DNA of 64,000 bases, taken from the NCBI RefSeq assembly GCF_022369515.1, contig NZ_CP059724.1, forward strand, positions 6,200,001 to 6,264,000, given 5' to 3'. The stretch is from Paenibacillus sp. 19GGS1-52. GTDB taxonomy: Bacteria; Bacillota; Bacilli; Paenibacillales; Paenibacillaceae. The translations under genes and the position numbers were made by a program. Positions 34,697-43,238 of this stretch are shown in pieces. A model generated the notes under the pieces. That model ran no database searches. It was not told where the DNA came from and saw only the letters and a list, made by a program, of their open reading frames with translations. Every line of letters begins with the position of its first letter. The first letter of the stretch is position 1.

Positions 34697-36322
34697 ATGA
34701 AAAATCTACAAAAGATGATATTTCGTTCACTTACTCTGATTCTTGTATTGACTACGGCAGCATGTTCCTCAGGCAATAATTCGGAGAGTTCCCCTTCTAG
34801 CAATACTAACGCCACTGCCGTACCGGCAGGAGACTCCGCGAAATCTAACGAGAAGTACACCATCTCGATGATGGACATGACCTATGGTAAGATCCCGCCG
34901 AGTGATGGAGCCGCTGTGCAGCAAATCAATGAGAAGTTTAATATTGATTACAAACCGACAATTGTGCCTTATGACGGATATCTTGAGAAGATGTCTACTA
35001 CTATTGCCGGGGGTGACATGCCTGACATTCTCGGAATCGAGGAATATGTAGCTGCCGGTTCCCTGCAAAAGTGGGCGGATCAAGGCGCATTCCTGAAGCT
35101 GAACGATTATATCACCAAATATCCGACTCTTGCTTTAATCCCCCCTGAAATCTGGGCCGCAGTAACTAATAAGGATGGAACCATCTGGGGCATTCCCCGC
35201 TATTATCCTAACACTCCGACTCAGAGCTGGGCGATTCGCCAGGACTGGCTGGATAACCTCAAATTAAAGGTACCTACCAGCTATGAAGAACTGGCTGCCG
35301 TTGCCCTGGCCTTCACCAACGACGACCCGGATCAGAACGGTAAAGATGATACGTATGGGTTGGTCATGAATCCAGGAGGTCATCCGAACTATGGAATGGG
35401 TGCCTATTGGGATATAGATACCTGGTACCACAAGGATGCAGACGGCAACTTGATTCCAGGTTATATCGGCGAAGGCCGCAAGGAAAGTGTAGCTCTGTTT
35501 GCTGATCTGTATAAGCAAGGGGCGATTACCAAGGGTTTCGGCGCCAACGCAAGTATTGAGGTCGGACAGGCCGATTTCTATAACAACAAAGCCGGTATCT
35601 ACGTGGCCGGAATTCGTGGAATGGACGCCAATCTGGCCAACTCCTTGCTTTCCGTTGCCCCTACTGCCAAATTATCTGCAATCCCGCCATTTAAAGCGCC
35701 GGATGGTACACAGGGTTTCACCGCACAACGTGGATACTACCGGATTACCGTTCTGAATGGTAAGCTAGCCGGTGATGAAGGCAAGATCGACCGTATCCTT
35801 TCCTTGATAGACTTCGGGCGCACCTTTGTTCCGATAGATGAACAAAATCCTGATAATGAAATTTTTGATTTCCGCTCCGGTAAAGTCGGCACAGGCTATA
35901 CCAATGAGAATGGGGTGAACACCTTTACCGAGCCGGATCTAGGCTTGATGCCATCCACCTACCTTCCTGACTCCGTTATGTGGGCTCCAAGTGTGCTCGA
36001 TAACAAATATGCAGACACCCAAACCAACCCGCTTTTAAAGCCCATTGTCAAGGAACTCGAACAACAATACGTCGACTATGAACAGTATGTAGACCCAAGT
36101 TATTTCGGCTACTCCGCAACTCTTAACAGCGGTAAAGGTTCGGATGCGGTGAATAAAGTAATCGACACGCAAGTGAAAATGATGATGGGGGAAACACCGC
36201 TCTCAGACTGGGATAATATGGTCAATAAATTTCTGAGCAGTGGCGGCTCCGACATTATTAATGAAATGAACGAAAGCCTGAAAGGCAAAGAAATGATTGG
36301 CTATAAAAATATGAGCAAATAA
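34697..36322 (+). CDS. Sugar-binding lipoprotein (extracellular solute-binding protein)
   Basis: 541 aa. Lipobox LTTAAC with the lipid Cys at 23, then a Ser/Asn-rich tether. Binding fold marks include MSTTIAGGDMPDILGIEEYV, WGIPRYYPNTPTQSWAIRQDWLDNL split by loops, and TNDDPDQNGKDDTYGLVMN, a calcium-type loop common in this family. CGGAGGGG precedes the ATG. It delivers an oligosaccharide to the two permeases upstream. Confidence 0.93.
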   Translation: MKNLQKMIFRSLTLILVLTTAACSSGNNSESSPSSNTNATAVPAGDSAKSNEKYTISMMDMTYGKIPPSDGAAVQQINEKFNIDYKPTIVPYDGYLEKMSTTIAGGDMPDILGIEEYVAAGSLQKWADQGAFLKLNDYITKYPTLALIPPEIWAAVTNKDGTIWGIPRYYPNTPTQSWAIRQDWLDNLKLKVPTSYEELAAVALAFTNDDPDQNGKDDTYGLVMNPGGHPNYGMGAYWDIDTWYHKDADGNLIPGYIGEGRKESVALFADLYKQGAITKGFGANASIEVGQADFYNNKAGIYVAGIRGMDANLANSLLSVAPTAKLSAIPPFKAPDGTQGFTAQRGYYRITVLNGKLAGDEGKIDRILSLIDFGRTFVPIDEQNPDNEIFDFRSGKVGTGYTNENGVNTFTEPDLGLMPSTYLPDSVMWAPSVLDNKYADTQTNPLLKPIVKELEQQYVDYEQYVDPSYFGYSATLNSGKGSDAVNKVIDTQVKMMMGETPLSDWDNMVNKFLSSGGSDIINEMNESLKGKEMIGYKNMSK

Positions 36323-36365
36323 TCAAGGCGGAATCTTCTATTTCGCTGCCGCTTTAATGGACCGA

Positions 36366-36405
36366 CAACCCAAGGCCCTTTGTAGGCCTTGGGTTGTTCT
36401 TATTC
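36366..36405 (+). terminator. Terminator after the binding-lipoprotein gene
   Basis: AACCCAAGGCC and GGCCTTGGGTT form an 11-bp stem with a 7-base loop, followed by GTTCTTATTCC. The weak T-run suggests partial read-through into the propeller gene, which starts 23 bases later. Confidence 0.7.
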
Positions 36406-36427
36406 CTTTAAGACAAGGGGGCTTATC

Positions 36428-38224
36428 GTGAATCAACCCTTATACACACACGTAGGGCAGCCTTGCCACAATTTTAATATTCTGGCAACAACAGTTCTAA
36501 TAGACCCGCTGGACGGCCGGGAGAAGCTGGTGCTCTCCAATTACGCCATGGGCGAAATCGGGAATCTCATTCTTATCGATACGCTGACAGGTGAAAGCGA
36601 AAGCATCAGTCTCCCTGCCGGTCCAGGGGCCTGGGGCTTGGTAAACTGGCACAACGAGAAGCTGGTAGTTGGTACCTGTGTGGATCAGGCTTATTTGCAT
36701 GTTCTTGATTTGCATACGCGGAAATGGGCTCAGACCCTTGAGTCTCAGGGCGAGGCCTACTTCTGGACAATGACACTCGGCTCCGACGGGAAAGTCTACG
36801 GAGGTACCTACCCTGGATGTTCCTTGATGCAATACGATCCGCAGGACCATACTCTAGTTAACCTTGGCCACTTGACCGACAACGGAAATAATCAGTATAG
36901 CCGTCCCGTTTGGGGAGAAGCTCCCGGTTATATTCTCGTCAATTACGGATATGATACCTCCGGAATGAAAGCCTATGTGATCAGCGATGGACAATTTATC
37001 GATTTTGGCGCTCCGGGTGAGCAGATCAAATGGGTTACAAGCAGCCTTATTTGTACGGAGCTTGAAGACAAGCTTGCCTATTACGATGCAGGCAGTCTGC
37101 TTCTAGTACACGGAGCTGTCCCAGAACAGCAGATTCCCCGGCTGACCCTTACCTTATCCAATGGGCAAACTATTCCTATTAAACCATTAAGCGACAACCG
37201 CTTAGCTGGAGTACGAGGACAAGAATATTTCATCACTAAAGCTCCGGCATACTCTCATTCTCATGGTTATACCGAGCTTGAGGCGGTCGAATTAAAGCAT
37301 ATACCCGTGGATGCACCCTCTACAGCTATCTTCACGCTGCAATCCGATGGCCAGGGGCTGCTGTGGGGCTCCAGTGGATTTGGCCAGACGATCTTCAGTT
37401 TCAATCCCGCAACCGGCACCTTCTGGAATTCGCCATCTGTGTGCAATGCTGGGGGCGAGGTATATGGAATGAGGTTCATGAATAACCGATTGTTTCTAAG
37501 CGCATATGTAGGCGGTGACCATGTAATATATGATCCCTCCAAGCCTTGGGATCAACTGAATAACGTTAATCCCCGCACTCTGCAACCGGTAGCGCCGGAA
37601 CTTATTCGTCCTGAGGGAAGAAGTGTGCTCGGCCCCGACGGAGGATTCTGGACAGGCTGGTCTGCCCAATATGGTGTATATGGCGGCGGCCTGTCACGGG
37701 TTGACCCGGCTACACTTGAAGTCGAGACCTGGTATGATCCTGTACCAGGGCAGCAGGTTTCCGCTCTGGCGGCTGACGAGAAATATATCTATTTCACAAC
37801 CAATGGTGGGGCCAGCGGATTAGCCCCTCAGCAGGTGCACAGCCGTTTCGTGGTTTGGGTCCCAGGGAAAGGATCGGTCCATGAAGAGATATTCCGCGAG
37901 GATCAGGAAGCGGGCAACGCGATGGTTACTCTTGGTGGCAAGGTGGCTTGTGGCGCTGGAGAAGAGATCCTTATCTTCGATCGTCAACAACAGAAGTTCG
38001 TTATTACCCTATCGCTTAGAAAGAGATGCCAATGGCTCGTAGCCATTGATGATCGGACAGCAGGCGCTTTCTGTGACGAAGAATATTGGGAGATTGATGT
38101 GGAGACGGGCGCTCAGCACTTCGTATCCCGTCTTCCGGGCTCTGTAAGAGCTTCGTCCCTACACGACGGCCAACTTTATTTTGCTGTGGGCTCAGACTTG
38201 TATCTATTAAACAGATCATCCTAG
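36428..38224 (+). CDS. Cytoplasmic beta-propeller protein of unknown function
   Basis: 598 aa with repeated propeller-like blades, such as GSDGKVYGGTYPGCSLMQYDP, QSDGQGLLWGSSGFGQTIFSF and LSRVDPATLEVETWYDPVPG. No signal peptide or membrane segment. GTG 36428 follows AAGGGGG by 6 bases; reading from 36389 would start inside the terminator. Gene order suggests a sugar-related enzyme or binding protein, but I recognise no catalytic motif. Confidence 0.75.
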   Translation: MNQPLYTHVGQPCHNFNILATTVLIDPLDGREKLVLSNYAMGEIGNLILIDTLTGESESISLPAGPGAWGLVNWHNEKLVVGTCVDQAYLHVLDLHTRKWAQTLESQGEAYFWTMTLGSDGKVYGGTYPGCSLMQYDPQDHTLVNLGHLTDNGNNQYSRPVWGEAPGYILVNYGYDTSGMKAYVISDGQFIDFGAPGEQIKWVTSSLICTELEDKLAYYDAGSLLLVHGAVPEQQIPRLTLTLSNGQTIPIKPLSDNRLAGVRGQEYFITKAPAYSHSHGYTELEAVELKHIPVDAPSTAIFTLQSDGQGLLWGSSGFGQTIFSFNPATGTFWNSPSVCNAGGEVYGMRFMNNRLFLSAYVGGDHVIYDPSKPWDQLNNVNPRTLQPVAPELIRPEGRSVLGPDGGFWTGWSAQYGVYGGGLSRVDPATLEVETWYDPVPGQQVSALAADEKYIYFTTNGGASGLAPQQVHSRFVVWVPGKGSVHEEIFREDQEAGNAMVTLGGKVACGAGEEILIFDRQQQKFVITLSLRKRCQWLVAIDDRTAGAFCDEEYWEIDVETGAQHFVSRLPGSVRASSLHDGQLYFAVGSDLYLLNRSS

Positions 38225-38236
38225 GAGGGGTAAGAT

Positions 38237-39481
38237 ATGTTAGAAAATTTAGCGATCAACGGTGGACCACAAATCAAGACAACGCCATTTGGAACAGGTA
38301 ATCGGTTCGGAGATGCAGAGCTACAAGAGCTAAAAGAAGCACTGGAGCAAGGAACGCTGTTCTATCATTATGGTCATAAGGTCAAACAGTTTCTGCAGAA
38401 GTTTAACGAGATGTACGGCGTAAAATACAGCGTCGCGACTTCCTCGGGTACTGCGGCGATTCATGTTGCTCTAGGAGCGGCAGGAATTACTGCCGGAGAC
38501 GAGGTCATCACCAGCCCGATCACGGATCAGGGCACAGTCATCGGCATTCTGTACCAGAACGCGATTCCCGTATTCGCGGATGTTCTTCCGGATACGTATA
38601 ATTTGGACCCCATTTCGCTCGAGGCATGCATTACTGAACGCACCAAAGCGATTGTAGTCGTTCATCTGGCTGGTAATCCCTGTGATATGGATGCCATCAT
38701 GGCCATCGCAAACAAATATAACCTAAAGGTCATCGAAGATTGCGCACAAAGCTACCTTTGTTATTACAAGGGGAGGCTGACCGGAACCATTGGTGATTAC
38801 GGTTGCTTCAGCACGAATGATTTCAAGCATATCTCCACCGGAGATGGCGGAATGGTAACGGTAAATTCGGGACAGGAGGAAGACTATTCCATTACCCATG
38901 CCTTTGCCGACAAAAACTACCAGCGTTTCGATCACGCAGTGAGTCGGGATATTCATCATATCGCTCCCAACTATCGTATGACTGAGCTGCAAGGCGCTGT
39001 AGGCATCGCTCAGTTGGACAGGCTGGACTGGATTTGTACAACACGCAACACATACGGAACAATGCTGATAGACGGTCTTTCCGGACTTGCCGGCATTTAT
39101 CCGCCGAGAATCACTGAAGGCGGAGTAAGCTCCTTCTGGTTTTTTCTATTTCGTTTGGATACAGCTATGCTAAAAGGCTCCGTGGACGATTTTGTGGCAG
39201 CATTAAATGCGGAAGGCATTTCTTGTGTGCGAGGTTATATTCCCCAGCCCGTGTACCTCCAGCCTCTATTCCAAACAAAGGAAGCTTATCCGGGAACAAA
39301 TTATCCATTCAATCTCTCAGAGGTTTCCTACGAGGAGGGCATTTGCCCACAAGCCGAGAACGTTCTGCAATCTTCTGTCCGCATGGGGATCAGTGAATTT
39401 TATACCGTTTCCGATATCGAAGAGATGATTGCCGCCATTCGAAAAGTAGCGGCTCATTTTATAAAGGAAGGGTTCAACTAA
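38237..39481 (+). CDS. DegT/DnrJ/EryC1/StrS-family sugar aminotransferase
   Basis: 414 aa PLP enzyme. Marks: ATSSGTAAIHVALGAAGITAGDEV, VIEDCAQSYLCYYKGR, the PLP-lysine motif CFSTNDFKHISTGDGGM, and YRMTELQGAVGIAQLDRL. The family transfers an amino group to a keto-sugar or cyclitol. AGGAGGGG precedes the ATG. Follows the propeller gene by 12 bases. It converges on the DapA-like and epimerase genes, which would complete a small sugar-modifying set. Confidence 0.92.
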   Translation: MLENLAINGGPQIKTTPFGTGNRFGDAELQELKEALEQGTLFYHYGHKVKQFLQKFNEMYGVKYSVATSSGTAAIHVALGAAGITAGDEVITSPITDQGTVIGILYQNAIPVFADVLPDTYNLDPISLEACITERTKAIVVVHLAGNPCDMDAIMAIANKYNLKVIEDCAQSYLCYYKGRLTGTIGDYGCFSTNDFKHISTGDGGMVTVNSGQEEDYSITHAFADKNYQRFDHAVSRDIHHIAPNYRMTELQGAVGIAQLDRLDWICTTRNTYGTMLIDGLSGLAGIYPPRITEGGVSSFWFFLFRLDTAMLKGSVDDFVAALNAEGISCVRGYIPQPVYLQPLFQTKEAYPGTNYPFNLSEVSYEEGICPQAENVLQSSVRMGISEFYTVSDIEEMIAAIRKVAAHFIKEGFN

Positions 39482-39491
39482 AATATTTAAT

Positions 39492-39536
39492 AATCCGCCA
39501 AGTCTATTTCTCAATAGGACCTGGCGGATTTTCTTG
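39492..39536 (+). terminator. Terminator between aminotransferase and DapA-like genes
   Basis: AATCCGCCA...TGGCGGATT with inner GTC/GAC pairing, then TTTTCTTG. It ends the plus-strand operon and may also serve the convergent minus-strand genes. Confidence 0.8.
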
Positions 39537-39573
39537 TAAAGCGCGATATAAGTCTTAGATTACGCACCTGGGG

Positions 39574-40647
39574 TTAGTCCTGAGCGAGCCATTCCTTAAG
39601 GTGAGCGGTGACGAATTCGTCATCATGAAGATGCGGGTACTGGCTATAGACCCGATCAATTTCCTCTGCTTGCCCGGGTGATAGAATTTCATCAGGATTC
39701 AAGCACCATATGCCTTTTAACAAACCTTGTCTCCTTAGCACCTCATGAATACCGGGTATACAGCCTTCAAAATGATGTGCCGGATCAAAAAAAGCAGCAT
39801 TGGAATCTGTCACTTGAATGTTTCGGGTTAACCATTCCTTCGAGATGGCTTCATCGTTTCGTATCGCTTTGATTTCTTCTAATAACTCCACCGCTTTATT
39901 CGTCCATACCGCCCAATGACCAAGCAATCCCCCTACGATAGTTTTTGCTATGATCCTACCATTCACTTCAAACCGATAGGTGGTAAGCAGGTCCGTAATA
40001 ATGTTGTCATCATTCCCTGTATAGAGGGCAATTTCATTCCATCGGCTTGAATTGCACACGGCTCGCACCACATCGATGGTCTGATAGCGATTAAATGGCG
40101 CCATCTTGATCGCAACGACCCCCGGGATCTCCGCGAACCTGCACCAAAACTCATAGCTGAAGATTCGGCCTCCAACCGAAGGCTGCAGATAAAACCCGAT
40201 AACCGGCAACTTCTCTGCTACTTGCTCCGTCCGTTTGAGAATATCCTCCTCACTCCAATCGATCAGTCCACCCATGCTAAGTAGCGCCACGTCATAACCT
40301 AGCCCTATCGCAATATCCGTCTCCTTTAACGCTTGTTCCGTAGGTCCGCATATCCCCGCGACTTTGATAAAGGGACGCTGAAGTCCGGCCTTAGCCACCT
40401 CTTCCGCAGCCATTCGCAACACCGTCTCATACAGGTTGTGCTCCTTGTCGCGAATCTCGAATTGGGTCGAATGCACACCGATGGCTATTCCGCCGGCTCC
40501 TGATGCTATATAGTAGCGTGTTAACGCCCTTTGATGCCTTTCATCAAGCCTGCGGTTTTCGTCCAGAGCCAGAGGGTGAGCCGGAATAACAAGGCCCTCG
40601 TGCAGGGCACGCAATAATTCAGCAGATAATGTTGTTTCAACTTTCAT
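39574..40647 (-). CDS. DapA-family (dihydrodipicolinate synthase-like) aldolase
   Basis: 357 aa TIM-barrel aldolase. The Schiff-base lysine is in GVVAIKMAPFNRY and the active-site Tyr in VIGFYLQPSVGG. GVHSTQFEIRD replaces the usual GTTGE motif, so it is not a lysine-pathway DapA; sugar-acid or keto-acid aldolases are likelier. Its ATG overlaps the stop of the epimerase gene by one base (TAATG), so the two are coupled. Confidence 0.87.
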   Translation of the reverse strand: MKVETTLSAELLRALHEGLVIPAHPLALDENRRLDERHQRALTRYYIASGAGGIAIGVHSTQFEIRDKEHNLYETVLRMAAEEVAKAGLQRPFIKVAGICGPTEQALKETDIAIGLGYDVALLSMGGLIDWSEEDILKRTEQVAEKLPVIGFYLQPSVGGRIFSYEFWCRFAEIPGVVAIKMAPFNRYQTIDVVRAVCNSSRWNEIALYTGNDDNIITDLLTTYRFEVNGRIIAKTIVGGLLGHWAVWTNKAVELLEEIKAIRNDEAISKEWLTRNIQVTDSNAAFFDPAHHFEGCIPGIHEVLRRQGLLKGIWCLNPDEILSPGQAEEIDRVYSQYPHLHDDEFVTAHLKEWLAQD

Positions 40648-41682
40648 TAGAATTTCCCCTTTCGCTCTTGGAAATGTGTAGGCTTATTCAGGATTTTCCC
40701 GCCTTGTCGAATCCATTCCGCCGTCCAATCGATCATTTGCAGCAAAGAGACACTGGGATAGCCAAACAACTGGTGCGATTTAGCCGCATTGTTCAATAAC
40801 GCAGTCTCTGACTCTGTGCCTTCGAATATAGCGGCTTTGCCAAAACGCTTGGCAAATTCAGACCCTGCCCAGCGAATGGACATTGTCTCAGGCCCAGTAA
40901 TATTTATTAGGTTCGGCGGGCTAGTGCACTCTGTTAAACACCGAAGCGCCATAGCGTTGGCATCCCCTTGCCATATTACATTTGCAAAACCCATGGTCAA
41001 GTTTATCGGACGTCCTTCATAGACTGCCCGCGCTAGCTCTAATAGAACACCGTAACGCAAATCAATGGCATAGTTTAATCGATACATTACCATAGGAGTC
41101 CCATTCTTAAGGGCATGATATTCGAAGATCCGCTCCCGTCCTAGACAGGACTGGGCATATTCTCCAATCGGTTCGGGCATCACGGACTCATCCGCCCCGC
41201 CACTACCGATAGTAGTAAACGGATAAATATTCCCGGATGAGAACACAACGATGCGAGAGTCTTTATACTTTTCAGCGACCCTGCCCGGCAAATAAGTATT
41301 CATCGCCCAAGTAAAGCTTTCTTTACCTGTCGTACCAAATTTATTTCCCGCCATATAGATGACATTCTCAACATTCGGCAGACGCATCAAATCCTGATCA
41401 TTTAGCAGATCACATGCAATGGTCTCGATTCCAACATCCTCCAGCTCACGCCGCGCCAAGTCATCCGAAAATCTGGAAATTCCGATTACCCGCTTGGACA
41501 GGCCACCTTCCAGGATCGCATTCCTCGCGAGCTTGGCTAAGCTCGGCCCCATCTTGCCTCCCACACCCAATATGGCAATATCACCCTTTACCTTCGCCAA
41601 ATCATTGATCAAAGCGTTCGATGGTTCAGCCAGCTTTGCTTCCAATTCCGTAACTGTTATCACCCTTGTCACCCCTTCCATA
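40647..41682 (-). CDS. NAD-dependent epimerase/dehydratase-family protein
   Basis: About 345 aa extended-SDR fold. The N-terminal region has DIAILGVGGKMGPSLAKLAR as nucleotide-binding loop, later VIYMAGNKFG and SGNIYPFT. The canonical Y-x-x-x-K is not obvious at the expected place (YAQSCLGRERIFEYHA), so activity may differ. Start uncertain: ATG 41682 has AGGA six bases upstream; a nearby GTG follows GAAGGGG. First of two coupled genes with the aldolase. Confidence 0.82.
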
Positions 41683-41717
41683 TGTGTTCCTGTATCTATC
41701 ATACTGAAAGATTTCAT

Positions 41718-41747
41718 ATAAAGACAGGTCTTTATGTAGTCTTTAAA
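41718..41747. promoter_or_regulatory. ATAAAGACAGGTCTTTAT operator upstream of the epimerase gene
   Basis: Perfect 18-bp palindrome at 41718-41735, and a further half-site GTCTTTAAA at 41739-41747, 11 bp from the second arm. It lies between the regulator remnant and the epimerase start, so that regulator is the obvious candidate to bind it. Confidence 0.6.
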
Positions 41748-41771
41748 TAGATACAAAACGGGGTGACCCGT

Positions 41772-43087
41772 TCAGAGGGCAAGATCAACCAAAAAGGAAA
41801 ACCGAAAGATTTGACGGGGTCTTCCTTTAGGCGCTTTTTCCATTCCAGAGATTTCTACAAGGCCGTTATCAATCCAGAGCAGGAGCAGCCGATGCGCACT
41901 TCGTACTGTTATCTCTAACAGGAAGGCCAAATCATGAACCTTATATTCATATTTACCATAACGGGCCATTTGACTTAGAAGCTTGCTAAGGTAGGCACTC
42001 GTCATTCCCGCCTCTTCCGCTTTTCTCATGAGTTCTGCATCCACAGGGGGCAATACCTTGTGCATAGAATCCGCCATTTCGAGGGGTCCAATCAGCGTCT
42101 GGTCTTCCCTGACGATAAAGCAGGTATTTCCTCCGGCTTCCTTGGACTTGCGAAGCGCAACCCTTGCGTGCGTGCCGGCTTCATTTGCCGAAATTCCAAA
42201 TCCAATACCGATGCTTAAGGAGATCCCCAAAGATTTATTAGCTTCCTTGCCAAGAGGAATCGTCTTATACCCCCTGTTTCTCTCTCAAATATCCCCCGAG
42301 TAGTGAAGAAGAGGTACTCATCTCCTCCAATCGGCGTTAAATAACCATCCAGCGATTCAACGTACCCCAGCACCATTCTGTGGATATCCAGCTTCAACTT
42401 CTGAACCTCATGTTCACTGTTATGCTTCATGACCAGCCTGCCAAAATCATCCACATTAATCATGCCAACCACAATTTGCAATTCCTTCCCACGGCGCGAT
42501 TCAGTAGACAAAAGCGCCCGTTCTAAGGATACAACAATATCCTGATCCGACGGCATCAGCCATTCGTTCGCAACCTGAAGCTCTGTCAATTGCTGTGCCA
42601 CACGTTCTACTCCGGTTAAAGCCATAGAGAAACCTTCCCCTTCCGACTGCTTGCGGTGAAAAGCAAGAAGCTCTTCAGGCGCTGAATAAGCCGGCCCATC
42701 ATAAACAACCACTTGAATATGATCCAGCTCCAGATCACGCAGTGTAGAGGTAACCATAGTTTTGGTTAGCGTGTCTACGGATAGGCTGCCTTTCAGTTTC
42801 CCCAATGCCATGGAATGAAAAAGCGCCTTAAACAAAGCTGCCCCAGTAAGTGGAACATAATGTATAGGTATGGAAGTTGATACCGCTTCTTTCACTTTCC
42901 AATGCGCCAGCGCTCCTGACAAAAGGATCACCTCAACCTCCTTGCTCATCTGCTCGGCGAAGAGTGCCGCTTCTTCCTCATCGCTCACGATCTGCACAAT
43001 CGGATCGAAAGTCGGGAACGACTGGACCATACGCATTATTTTTCCAACCATGACTGGTGTACCGATAATTCCGATCTTAATTTGCAT
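41772..43087 (-). pseudogene. Frameshifted regulator with degenerate GGDEF-like domain and C-terminal helix-turn-helix
   Basis: Two overlapping frames (43087-42215 and 42230-41772) make one protein of about 437 aa. The first contains an N-terminal receiver-like region and a GGDEF-like domain: VVGMINVDDFGRL and LTPIGGDEYLFFTTR. The second continues with LSIGIGFGISANEAGTHARVAL and a C-terminal winged helix (YEYKVHDLAFLLEITVRSAH). A one-base shift in or near GAGAGAGAAACAGGGGG (about 42273-42290) rejoins them as RGYKTIPLGKEANKSLG. Promoter at 43134-43163. It may be inactive, or the shift may be a sequencing error. The archaeal GTP cyclohydrolase III group has a similar GGDEF-like layout. Confidence 0.75.
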
Positions 43088-43133
43088 TGATATGTATCAT
43101 TCCTCTGCCCTTCAGGCTTGAACTTCTATTTCC

Positions 43134-43163
43134 ATTATATCGAGCGATGCCGAACTAGTACAA
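43134..43163 (-). promoter_or_regulatory. Promoter of the frameshifted regulator gene
   Basis: Minus strand TTGTAC (43163-43158), 18-bp spacer, TATAAT (43139-43134). The -10 is perfect, the -35 moderate. Confidence 0.55.
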
Positions 43164-43173
43164 CTTGAGCAGT

Positions 43174-43218
43174 AACAAAAACAACAGCCAAGGAAACGTT
43201 CCCTCGACTGTTGTTGTA
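43174..43218 (-). terminator. Terminator of the S-layer beta-helix gene
   Basis: AACAACAG and CTGTTGTT arms with an inner imperfect CCAAGG/CCTCG pairing around AACGTT. The minus-strand transcript then runs TTTTTGTTAC. It starts about 20 bases after the stop at 43239. Confidence 0.7.
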
Positions 43219-43238
43219 TTGAATGCTTAATTTACATC

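Noticed and set aside
42273-42290. Programmed frameshift at the G5 run of the GGDEF-like regulator
   Set aside because: No canonical slippery heptamer in the right frame, and no clear downstream structure; a mutation or sequence error is simpler.
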